Positions 1 to 5,439 of a stretch of 5,439 nt of DNA are shown one piece after another. This DNA comes from JALQTD01 sp036825655 (GTDB lineage Bacteria > Bacteroidota > Bacteroidia > Flavobacteriales_D > Sanyastnellaceae). How positions within the stretch are numbered: the first letter of the stretch is position 1; the number at the start of each line of letters is the position of its first letter. Made by a program: the position numbers and the translations under genes. Where the stretch lies: NCBI GenBank assembly GCA_036825655.1, contig DAISXU010000145.1, positions 1 to 5,439 on the forward strand. The letters are read 5' to 3'. The notes below the pieces were generated by a model. The model ran no database searches, was not told the origin of the DNA, and saw only the letters and a program-made list of their open reading frames with translations.

Positions 1-14
1 CAAATTGAACTAAG

Positions 15-50
15 CCCCTGATTAACCCCGGTTAGTTAGGGGTTTTTTTT
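15..50 (+). terminator. Strong rho-independent terminator of a gene left of the window
   Basis: Bases 15-27 and 30-42 form a 13-bp inverted repeat (CCCCTGATTAACC / GGTTAGTTAGGGG) with two G-T wobbles and no mismatch. In practice the loop would open to four bases. An uninterrupted run of eight T (43-50) follows directly. The T run is only on the right side, so the hairpin terminates rightward transcription from a gene outside the window. In the other direction the flank reads CTTAGTTC, a poor U tract, so it would stop leftward transcription from the deacetylase gene (which ends at 65) only weakly. Confidence 0.85.
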
Positions 51-64
51 GGCCTTCGACCAGC

Positions 65-703
65 TCACCAGTCCTCGTGTGCGGGGAATGCTGAACAACG
101 ATAACCTTCCGATTTCAACCAAGTCAGGTACCGAGGGAGAATCGAAAGCAGCCGGGTAGCCGCGCGTTCAGAGTCGTGAAAAACCACAATGGCTCCAGGT
201 CGGGTGTGGGTTATTAGGCGGGCATAGCAATCCTCGGCTGTGGACCGGTCATCCCAATCGCCACTCAGGACATCCCACATGACGATCCGCGTATGCGGAT
301 GCAAGGCATCTGCCTGCTGACGTGAAATCCGACCATAGGGCGGCCTAAAAAAGCGGCCATTGCCAACGAGTTCTTTGCACTGCAAAAAACTGCGCAGGTA
401 GGCCCTAGTCGGTGTTTCCCATCCCGACTCGTGGCGGTGCAAGTGATTTCCAATTTCGTGACCATCCGCATTCAGTTCTGTCAAGACCTCTGGAAAGCGC
501 TCCAAATTTTGGCCTACACAAAAGAACGTGGCTGGTGCATGGTGAGCCTTCAAAATCTGCATGACTTGCCGAGTAATAACCGGATGGGGGCCATCATCGA
601 AGGTCAAATACACCGCCGGTTGTCCATCCACCTCTCGTGGACCATTCCAAGTGAGGTGGCTGGCAACTGCTTTTAGAATAGGCGGCGTTTTGGATAGATA
701 CAT
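65..703 (-). CDS. NodB-type polysaccharide deacetylase (carbohydrate esterase 4 family)
   Basis: Predicted metal-dependent deacetylase that removes N- or O-acetyl groups from a polysaccharide. The substrate could be peptidoglycan, a chitin-like polymer or capsule and cannot be told from sequence. All five NodB motifs are visible in the 212-residue protein: TFDDGP (34-39, catalytic base D36 and metal ligand D37), a variant of motif 2 in GNHLHRH (metal ligands H87 and H91), FRPPYG (119-124), the DxxxxDW block at D144-W150, and VFHD (174-177, H176). The protein is only the catalytic domain, about 200 residues, as in the compact Bacteroidota versions I recall. No signal peptide or membrane segment is evident, so cytoplasmic action or non-classical location is possible. 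The start at 703 puts 33 residues before TFDDGP, which suits the family. It is divergent from leuS; the shared spacer shows only a poor promoter match for this strand (TAACTTGC, 730-723). Fold and class are secure, the substrate is not. Confidence 0.9.
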   Translation of the reverse strand: MYLSKTPPILKAVASHLTWNGPREVDGQPAVYLTFDDGPHPVITRQVMQILKAHHAPATFFCVGQNLERFPEVLTELNADGHEIGNHLHRHESGWETPTRAYLRSFLQCKELVGNGRFFRPPYGRISRQQADALHPHTRIVMWDVLSGDWDDRSTAEDCYARLITHTRPGAIVVFHDSERAATRLLSILPRYLTWLKSEGYRCSAFPAHEDW

Positions 704-766
704 CTCATGCGCTTGATCGCCCGCAAGTTAAAGGAAACAAGTCAAGGACAGCAGGCCCGCGCTTCC

Positions 767-774
767 TACCTTTG
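767..774 (+). promoter_or_regulatory. Bacteroidota-type -7 promoter box for leuS
   Basis: TACCTTTG is an exact match to the Bacteroidota primary sigma factor -7 consensus TAnnTTTG. It lies in the spacer between the divergent deacetylase and leuS genes. Transcription would begin around 780, leaving a leader of about 20 bases before the ATG at 803. No convincing TTG -33 element lies 17-23 bases upstream, so the match rests on one box. If right, the upstream ATG at 707 is not in the transcript, which agrees with the shorter leuS start. Confidence 0.45.
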
Positions 775-802
775 CAGGCAGAAACCGAGCAGCTGGCAAC
801 CC

Positions 803-3604
803 ATGGATTACGATTTTCAAAGCATCGAGGCCCGCGCAAAAAGCGTGTGGAATGAACGTCAGGCCTACCGCGTAACAGAAGACCCGAGTCGACCAAAGTT
901 CTACGTGCTCGATATGTTCCCTTATCCGTCCGGGGCAGGATTGCACGTCGGTCACCCCCTCGGGTACATTGCGAGCGATGTGTTTGCTCGCTACAAGCGA
1001 CATTGCGGATTCAATGTGCTGCACCCCATGGGGTATGATAGTTTTGGGCTTCCCGCTGAGCAATATGCCATTCAAACGGGGCAGCACCCTGCGGTTACCA
1101 CTGAAACGAACATCGCGCGGTACCGTGGTCAGTTGGATCAAATGGGGTTCTGCTTTGACTGGAGTCGGGAAGTGCGAACAAGCGACCCTTCTTACTACCG
1201 CTGGACTCAATGGATTTTCGCAGAACTTTTTGAATCCTGGTACGACACCTCCGCTCAACGTGCGCGCCCCGTCGAGGAGTTGGTTGCGGCTTGGGAGGCC
1301 AACGGAACTTTTGCGGCTGAACCCGCATGCGATCCGGATTGGTGGAAATCTCTGGACCGAGAGGCTTATCCTTTTTTTGGAGAACATTTTGCTGGGGATT
1401 TCACTGCAACCGATTGGTCCTCGATGAGTGCCAATCAACAGCGTGGAATCTTGATGCATTTTCGCCTTGCCTACCTCGCTGACAGCGAGGTGAATTGGTG
1501 CCCGGCGCTTGGCACCGTTCTCGCCAATGACGAAGTGAAGGACGGGTTGAGTGAGCGAGGAGGCCATCCGGTGGAACGGAAGCGGATGCGCCAATGGATC
1601 ATGCGCATTTCGGCTTATGCAGATCGGCTTTTGACCGGATTGGATGGGCTGGACTGGACGGACAGCATCAAAGAGGCGCAGCGCAATTGGATCGGGCGAA
1701 GTGAAGGTGCCGCAGTGCTGTTTTCCGTGCCAGGATTGGTGGAGAAAATCGAGGTGTTCACGACACGTCCCGACACGTTATTTGGTGCAAGCTTCATGGT
1801 TTTGGCCCCGGAACACCCATTGGTAGAGCGCATTACAGCTGATGAGCGCAAAGGCGATGTAGAGGCGTATCAACGCGCAGCAGCAAAAAAATCGGAACGG
1901 GATCGCCAAGGCGATAAAGAAGTAACAGGGTGCTTCACCGGGGGACACGCAATCAATCCACTCAGCGGCGAGGAATTGCCAATTTACATTGCCGATTACG
2001 TGCTCGCAGGATACGGCACAGGAGCCATCATGGCAGTTCCCGCTGGCGATGATCGGGATTGGCGCTTTGCCCAAGCATTCAACTTAAAGGTCCCCAGCAT
2101 CTTTGAAGGGCATGATTGCTCCATCGCGGCCTGTACTGAGAAATCTGCTGTTCTCAAGAATTCCGGGCCCTTAACGGGATTGACAGCGCTGGAAGCCATT
2201 CCAAAAGCCATCGAATTAGTAGAAAAGGGAGGCCACGGTTCGGGCCGCGTGAATTTCAGGCTTCGCGATGCGGTCTTCAGCCGACAGCGCTATTGGGGCG
2301 AGCCATTCCCTGTGTTTTATGAAGGCGACGTGCCACATTTGATTCGGGACGAACAGGTGACGCTTCCACCAGTGGACGCATACCTTCCTACGGAGGATGG
2401 AGAACCGCCATTGGCGCGTGCTGCCCGTGAAGATTGGCCCGTGTTCAAAGGTGATCGAATGGACTTCAATACCATGCCGGGATGGGCTGGATCGAGCTGG
2501 TATTTTTTGCGTTACATGGATCCTCAAAACCGAGAGGCATTTTGTGCCCGAGAAAAGTCTGATTACTGGGGCCAAGTAGACCTGTATGTGGGAGGGGCGG
2601 AGCACACCACTGGTCATTTGCTCTACTCGAGGTTCTGGACCAAGTTTCTCTGTGACAGAGGTTGGATTGGGTTTGATGAACCCTTTAAAGCCATGATCAA
2701 CCAAGGCATGATTCTGGGGAGATCCAATTTTGTTTATCGGATCCAGGGGACAAACACCTTTGTGACATACGAGCAGCGGAAAGGACATGCTACCCAAAAA
2801 TTGCATGTTGACATTTCCCTTGTGAACAATGATCAATTGGACCTCCAAGGATTCAAGGCGTGGCGCAGTGAATTTTCCGACGCGGAATTCATCCTCAATG
2901 ACCAAGGAGTTTACCGATGCGGTCATGAAGTGGAGAAAATGTCAAAGTCGAAGTACAACGTTCAAACGCCAGATGAACTTGTCGAAAAATATGGCGCCGA
3001 TACGCTCCGATGTTATGAGATGTTCCTCGGCCCTTTGACGCAACACAAACCTTGGGACACGCAGGGGATCAGCGGAGTACACAATTTCCTTCGCAAGTTG
3101 AATCGGCTCTTCGCCAACCCCACGAATGAACCTGCCTCAGAAGCTGAATTACGCATCTTACATCGGACCATGAAAAAGGTCACCGATGACATTGATCGCC
3201 ATGCATTCAATACGGTGGTTAGCGCTTTGATGATTGGCGTCAACGAATTCACTGAATGCGATTCAATCAGCAACGAAGTTCTGCGTCCGTTGGCCATTTT
3301 AGTCAGTCCTGTCGCGCCCCACTTGGCAGAGTCTCTATGGACTCAGGCTCAAGGTGATGGGCTGGTCATCGACGCAGCCTGGCCCACGTTGGAGGAACGT
3401 TGGTTGGTGGAAGACGAGGTCGAACTTCCCGTTTCATTCAATGGCAAAGTGCGATTCAAGCTAACGGTGGCAGCAAATATGCAACCGGCTGATGTTGAGA
3501 GCCTTGCGAGAAGTGATGAACGAACCATGAAACAAGTTGGCGACAAGACGGTCCGAAAAGTCATCGTCGTGCCGGGTCGGATCGTGAACATCGTATTGGG
3601 CTAA
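803..3604 (+). CDS. leuS: Leucyl-tRNA synthetase
   Basis: Cytoplasmic class I synthetase that charges tRNA-Leu with leucine using ATP and edits mischarged tRNA. The 933-residue protein carries the HIGH signature as HVGH (48-51), the CP1 editing domain with TTRPDT (320-325) and AVPAGDDRD (411-419, conserved editing aspartate D416), the VSRQRYWG-like block FSRQRYWG (492-499), KMSKS (712-716), an anticodon-binding helical region (about 745-870) and a small C-terminal domain to 933. Bacteroidota features: a ~75-residue insert at about 148-222, SERGG (250-254) where the enterobacterial protein has zinc-binding cysteines, and a ~70-residue leucine-specific insert (640-710) just before KMSKS. The frame is open back to an ATG at 707, but MDYDFQ at 803 matches the usual family N-terminus, and the 32 extra residues look like non-coding spacer. 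No Shine-Dalgarno is visible, normal for this phylum. Confidence 0.97.
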   Translation: MDYDFQSIEARAKSVWNERQAYRVTEDPSRPKFYVLDMFPYPSGAGLHVGHPLGYIASDVFARYKRHCGFNVLHPMGYDSFGLPAEQYAIQTGQHPAVTTETNIARYRGQLDQMGFCFDWSREVRTSDPSYYRWTQWIFAELFESWYDTSAQRARPVEELVAAWEANGTFAAEPACDPDWWKSLDREAYPFFGEHFAGDFTATDWSSMSANQQRGILMHFRLAYLADSEVNWCPALGTVLANDEVKDGLSERGGHPVERKRMRQWIMRISAYADRLLTGLDGLDWTDSIKEAQRNWIGRSEGAAVLFSVPGLVEKIEVFTTRPDTLFGASFMVLAPEHPLVERITADERKGDVEAYQRAAAKKSERDRQGDKEVTGCFTGGHAINPLSGEELPIYIADYVLAGYGTGAIMAVPAGDDRDWRFAQAFNLKVPSIFEGHDCSIAACTEKSAVLKNSGPLTGLTALEAIPKAIELVEKGGHGSGRVNFRLRDAVFSRQRYWGEPFPVFYEGDVPHLIRDEQVTLPPVDAYLPTEDGEPPLARAAREDWPVFKGDRMDFNTMPGWAGSSWYFLRYMDPQNREAFCAREKSDYWGQVDLYVGGAEHTTGHLLYSRFWTKFLCDRGWIGFDEPFKAMINQGMILGRSNFVYRIQGTNTFVTYEQRKGHATQKLHVDISLVNNDQLDLQGFKAWRSEFSDAEFILNDQGVYRCGHEVEKMSKSKYNVQTPDELVEKYGADTLRCYEMFLGPLTQHKPWDTQGISGVHNFLRKLNRLFANPTNEPASEAELRILHRTMKKVTDDIDRHAFNTVVSALMIGVNEFTECDSISNEVLRPLAILVSPVAPHLAESLWTQAQGDGLVIDAAWPTLEERWLVEDEVELPVSFNGKVRFKLTVAANMQPADVESLARSDERTMKQVGDKTVRKVIVVPGRIVNIVLG

Positions 3605-3610
3605 GCCTTC

Positions 3611-3661
3611 AAAACCCGGAAAAATGAGGTGTTGATAAACCCTCCTTCCGGTCTGGGTTTT
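3611..3661 (+). terminator. Candidate leuS terminator (imperfect hairpin)
   Basis: Seven bases after the leuS stop, AAAACCC (3611-3617) pairs with GGGTTTT (3655-3661). Inside this, GGAA (3618-3621) can pair with TTCC (3646-3649) and GAGG (3626-3629) with CCTC (3641-3644), with a 5-base bulge at 3650-3654. An alternative core pairs CCGGAA (3616-3621) with TTCCGG (3646-3651). There is no clean U run after the stem beyond its own TTTT, although T-rich sequence follows at 3678-3696. The position is right for a terminator, the structure is only fair. Confidence 0.4.
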
Positions 3662-3738
3662 AGTCCCTAATTAATGGTGTTTTGTCTTGTTTTTTGGCCT
3701 ATTTATTCGCATATTGCAAGGCCTGTCGCCTCCAAATT

Positions 3739-3750
3739 ATTCACGTGAAT
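3739..3750. promoter_or_regulatory. Perfect 12-bp palindrome, possible operator
   Basis: ATTCACGTGAAT is its own reverse complement with no mismatch and no spacer. It lies 90 bases upstream of the start of the secreted-protein gene and about 135 bases after leuS, in the only sizeable spacer of the plus-strand pair. A spacer-free palindrome is a typical dimeric-regulator site rather than an RNA hairpin. No regulator gene is in the window, so the role is a guess. Confidence 0.25.
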
Positions 3751-3804
3751 CGCTGATCACCGAGTCACGATGGATTCTTGTGTCCAATGATTAAATTGGC
3801 GGGA

Positions 3805-3819
3805 GTCAGGCAACCTGAC
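3805..3819 (+). promoter_or_regulatory. Small leader hairpin before the secreted-protein gene
   Basis: GTCAGG (3805-3810) and CCTGAC (3814-3819) form a perfect 6-bp inverted repeat around CAA, ending 20 bases before the ATG at 3840. A weak -7-like box, TAAATTGG (3792-3799), sits just upstream and would place transcription start near the hairpin. The hairpin could stabilise the 5' end of the message or be an operator half-site pair. It could also be chance. Confidence 0.2.
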
Positions 3820-3839
3820 CTTCACCAAACTCACGCGAC

Positions 3840-3899
3840 ATGCGGATTCTCGCCATTTGGTCTTTGTTGTTTTGCTTGGGGCATTCTGCCCTTTTCGCA
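3840..3899 (+). other. Signal peptide of the secreted protein
   Basis: Residues 1-20: one arginine at position 2, a hydrophobic core rich in L, I, F and W, and a small residue at -1 (A20) before Q21. The ALFA-Q junction is typical of signal peptidase I cleavage in Bacteroidota. C12 has F at -1, which does not fit a lipobox, so a lipoprotein is unlikely. Confidence 0.85.
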
Positions 3900-5439
3900 C
3901 AGCCAGCAACAAACTTTTTACCCGACCCCATCCCCGATGGCAGCTGGCTGGAAGCCCAAACTTGGGCCACGCATTCCGGTCTAGTCGGTGCAACAGACCT
4001 CTCTGGCCAGACGACTTACCGTCTTGTTCTTCACGTCCCCTCCCCGTCCACCTACATTTCATCCATCGGAGGGGATGCTTCGAATCCCTTTATACTGGAG
4101 TCAACTTCTTCCCCCGCTTGGTTCAATTCCGACTTTGGGGTCAACCTGGGCTCGGATGTTTCACCATTACTCGGCGCGTTCATTCCTGATTACGATTTTG
4201 ACAGCTGGCTTACCATCGGCGCTGCAACAGAAGTGGATGGATACTCCCTTTCCATTGCTGCCGGCCTCATCAATCCCTTTGAGGCCTTCAATGCGGGCGA
4301 AAATGTATTGGTAAACGACCCCATCGGATTCGCGCTCTTCAATCTTTACCCAGGTTTCCAGGAAAATCATCCTGCATTCGCCGGGGAAGACTTAGCCATT
4401 ACACTTGGCCAAATCACCACTGCTGGTGAGCTTTCAGGCCAAATTTACATCCAGCTGTTCCCTGACGGCACCCAAGATTCTGAACTCCGCTGCTCCTACC
4501 CCATCCTCAGTGAAAACCCATTTGAGCAGGTAGGATGCACAGACGCGCTTGCTTGCAATTTCGACCCTGCTGCAGCGGTTGACAACGGTTCTTGCACCTA
4601 CGCGGCGGACAACCAAGACTGCAACGGAAACCCGCTGCCACCAGAAGGCTACTGGATTCAAGCAGAGCCTGAGGCTGAGCACGCAGGCATCATTGGCGAC
4701 ACCGACCTGTCAGGACACACCACCTACAACTTAATGCTCCACACGCCTTCTCCAGAAGTGTTTGTTTCAGCAATGGGCGGTGATGTGGACAACCCCTTCG
4801 AACTCAACTCTACGGCTTCCCCAGCTTGGTTCAATGATGCTGCATTTGGGGAAAATCTTGGGAGCGAAATCAACCCCGCCTTGTTCAGCTTCTTGCCACA
4901 AGTGCAGTTCGATTCATGGTTTACCATTGGAGCAAGTTCTGAAAGTGACGGTTACAGCCTATCGACTGCAATCGGTGACATCAATCCTTTCTCGGCGTTC
5001 AATGCCAATGAGAACATTTTAGTGGATGACTCCATCGGTTTTGCGATTTTCACCACTTACCCTGGAGGGGTTGATTTTACCAACCCTGCATTTGCTGGAG
5101 ATGACCATGCTGTGCTTTTGGGCCAAATCACGACAGCCGGAACCCTTTCGGGCTTCATTTACCTCCAGTTGTTCCCGGATGGAACACAATCCAGTGACAT
5201 CCGGCATCGCTTCCCCATCCTGAATTCCAACCCGAATGGTGAGCCTGGTTGCACAGATTTTGCCGCCTGCAACTACGACGCAAGTGCTTCAGACGAAGAC
5301 GGCTCGTGCTCCTACGCCGAGGAAGGGTACGACTGCGGTGGCAACTGCCTAGCGGACACCGACGGAGATGGCGTGTGCGATCCATTTGAAATTGAAGGCT
5401 GCCAAGATGCGGCAGCTTGCAACTACGACGCCTCTGCGA
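3840..5439 (+). CDS. Secreted modular protein with tandem domains and GCTD cysteine modules (3' end outside window)
   Basis: I do not recognise a named function. The frame is open from ATG 3840 to the window edge (533 full codons, no stop). An in-frame TGA at 3816 makes 3840 the only ATG start. Residues 1-20 are a classical signal peptide (MRILAIW..., hydrophobic core, ALFA before Q21). Then follow a ~190-residue domain (36-223), a GCTD cysteine module (232-255), a proline-bearing linker, a second copy of the domain (272-461), a second GCTD module (470-493), a Cys- and Asp-rich linker with an EF-hand-like loop (506-517), and the start of a third module (520 on). The protein should be exported to the periplasm and likely beyond. 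Such architectures in Flavobacteriales usually end in a type IX secretion sorting domain, which would lie outside this window. Domain order suggests a structural, adhesive or binding surface protein rather than an enzyme, but that is inference. It follows leuS on the same strand, probably as a separate unit. Confidence 0.88.
   Translation, partial: MRILAIWSLLFCLGHSALFAQPATNFLPDPIPDGSWLEAQTWATHSGLVGATDLSGQTTYRLVLHVPSPSTYISSIGGDASNPFILESTSSPAWFNSDFGVNLGSDVSPLLGAFIPDYDFDSWLTIGAATEVDGYSLSIAAGLINPFEAFNAGENVLVNDPIGFALFNLYPGFQENHPAFAGEDLAITLGQITTAGELSGQIYIQLFPDGTQDSELRCSYPILSENPFEQVGCTDALACNFDPAAAVDNGSCTYAADNQDCNGNPLPPEGYWIQAEPEAEHAGIIGDTDLSGHTTYNLMLHTPSPEVFVSAMGGDVDNPFELNSTASPAWFNDAAFGENLGSEINPALFSFLPQVQFDSWFTIGASSESDGYSLSTAIGDINPFSAFNANENILVDDSIGFAIFTTYPGGVDFTNPAFAGDDHAVLLGQITTAGTLSGFIYLQLFPDGTQSSDIRHRFPILNSNPNGEPGCTDFAACNYDASASDEDGSCSYAEEGYDCGGNCLADTDGDGVCDPFEIEGCQDAAACNYDASA
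3945..4508 (+). repeat. Repeat domain copy 1 (residues 36-223)
   Basis: First copy of a ~190-residue domain. Landmarks: TDLSGQTTY (52-60), GGDASNPF, SPAWFN, FDSWLTIGA (120-128), DGYSLS, INPFEAFNA, IGFA, PAFAG, and the best conserved block LGQITTAG...LSG..Y.QLFPDGTQ. Alternating hydrophobic residues and many Gly, Asp, Ser and Thr suggest a beta-sandwich. It differs from copy 2 by lacking one residue before FG and one after YPG, and by an extra cysteine, C218. I recall similar 'TYRL...DSW.TIG...LGQ.TTDG.LSG' segments in other marine bacterial proteins, but cannot name a family. Confidence 0.85.
4533..4604 (+). repeat. GCTD cysteine module 1 (residues 232-255)
   Basis: A 24-residue unit of pattern GCTD..ACNFDP.A..DNGSC.YA, with cysteines C233, C239 and C252 and several acidic or Asn residues. 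Units of this kind occur in large secreted proteins of marine Bacteroidota. Disulfide and calcium binding are plausible but not shown. It joins the two copies of the large domain, and an extra cysteine (C261) follows in the linker. Confidence 0.85.
4653..5222 (+). repeat. Repeat domain copy 2 (residues 272-461)
   Basis: Second copy, offset 236-238 residues (about 708-714 bases) from copy 1. Hand alignment gives about 117 identical residues in 190 (roughly 62%) with only two single-residue gaps. Shared blocks include TDLSGHTTY, GGDVDNPF, SPAWFN, FDSWFTIGA (357-365), DGYSLS, INPF.AFNA, IGFA, PAFAGDD, and LGQITTAG through LFPDGTQ (427-450). At identical residues many codons differ at the third base (five of eight in LGQITTAG), so the duplication is old and the protein sequence has been kept by selection. 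Confidence 0.88.
5247..5318 (+). repeat. GCTD cysteine module 2 (residues 470-493)
   Basis: Same 24-residue layout as module 1: GCTD..ACNYDASA..DGSC.YA with C471, C477 and C490. It follows domain copy 2 at the same distance as module 1 follows copy 1, so the real repeat unit is the large domain plus this module. After it the pattern changes: a Cys-rich linker (C499, C503, C513) leads to another module rather than to a third large domain. Confidence 0.85.
5355..5390 (+). other. EF-hand-like calcium loop (residues 506-517)
   Basis: DTDGDGVCDPFE fits the 12-residue EF-hand/dockerin/thrombospondin type 3 loop: acidic ligands at positions 1, 3, 5 (D506, D508, D510), Gly at 6, hydrophobic V512 at 7, Asp at 9 and Glu at 12 (E517). 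No clear flanking helices are seen. Cysteine C513 sits inside the loop, as in thrombospondin type 3-like units. Calcium binding is inferred. Confidence 0.6.
5397..5439 (+). repeat. GCTD-type cysteine module 3, cut by window end (residues 520-533)
   Basis: The visible part, GCQDAAACNYDASA, repeats the first half of modules 1 and 2 with C521 and C527 in register. Q replaces T at the third position. The last base of the window is the first base of the next codon, so the gene clearly continues. Confidence 0.8.

Noticed and set aside
2..13. End of an upstream gene (codons K-L-N then TAA just before the terminator)
   Set aside because: Only three codons are visible and another frame also reaches a stop inside the hairpin, so the reading frame cannot be chosen.
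707..802. 32-residue N-terminal extension of LeuRS
   Set aside because: It has no resemblance to the LeuRS N-terminus, overlaps the divergent promoter region and contains the -7 box, so it is best read as untranslated spacer.
728..1594. Long minus-strand open frame (288 codons) opposite leuS
   Set aside because: It lies inside the strongly supported leuS frame and its translation shows no domain or motif; it is a shadow of the codon use on the other strand. The same holds for the 236-codon minus frame at 2216-2926.
3840..3899. Lipoprotein signal at C12 of the secreted protein
   Set aside because: The residue before the cysteine is phenylalanine and hydrophobic residues continue after it, which does not fit a lipobox; the ALFA-Q signal peptidase I site is better.
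3857..4314. Plus-strand open frames of about 110 codons after leuS
   Set aside because: They are out of frame with the signal peptide and with the repeat domain, which run through the same bases in one unbroken frame from 3840. There is no frameshift or pseudogene here.
4167..5385. Series of minus-strand frames of 62-82 codons under the repeat region
   Set aside because: Their spacing follows the tandem repeat of the plus-strand gene, and none has a recognisable motif or start context.

Overview
This window looks like chromosomal DNA from a member of the Bacteroidota, most likely a marine Flavobacteriales of the Cryomorphaceae/Schleiferiaceae type. That placement is inferred from three things: the Bacteroidota style of the leucyl-tRNA synthetase (lost zinc-knuckle cysteines, characteristic inserts), a TAnnTTTG-type -7 promoter box with no Shine-Dalgarno sites, and a large secreted protein built from GCTD/ACNYD cysteine modules of the kind common in marine Bacteroidota. 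No database search was possible.

Layout, left to right. At the left edge (15-50) a strong intrinsic terminator faces rightward and closes a gene that lies outside the window. A complete NodB-fold polysaccharide deacetylase gene runs on the minus strand (65-703) with all five catalytic motifs. It is divergent from leuS (803-3604, plus strand), a complete leucyl-tRNA synthetase with catalytic and editing sites intact. The open frame of leuS extends back to an ATG at 707, but the protein family and a promoter box at 767-774 both place the true start at 803. The 235-bp gap 3605-3839 holds a candidate leuS terminator, a perfect 12-bp palindrome and a small hairpin in the leader of the next gene.

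The last gene starts at 3840 and runs off the right edge still open after 533 codons. It encodes an exported modular protein: signal peptide, then a ~190-residue domain of unknown function, a three-cysteine GCTD module, a second copy of the domain (about 62% identical by hand count), a second GCTD module, an EF-hand-like acidic loop, and the start of a third GCTD module. This repeat domain is the least explained and most interesting content of the window.

The three genes do not form an operon or an obvious pathway. leuS is housekeeping, the deacetylase probably acts on cell-envelope or capsular polysaccharide, and the third gene is probably a surface or extracellular protein. No mobile element, CRISPR array, tRNA or rRNA is visible.
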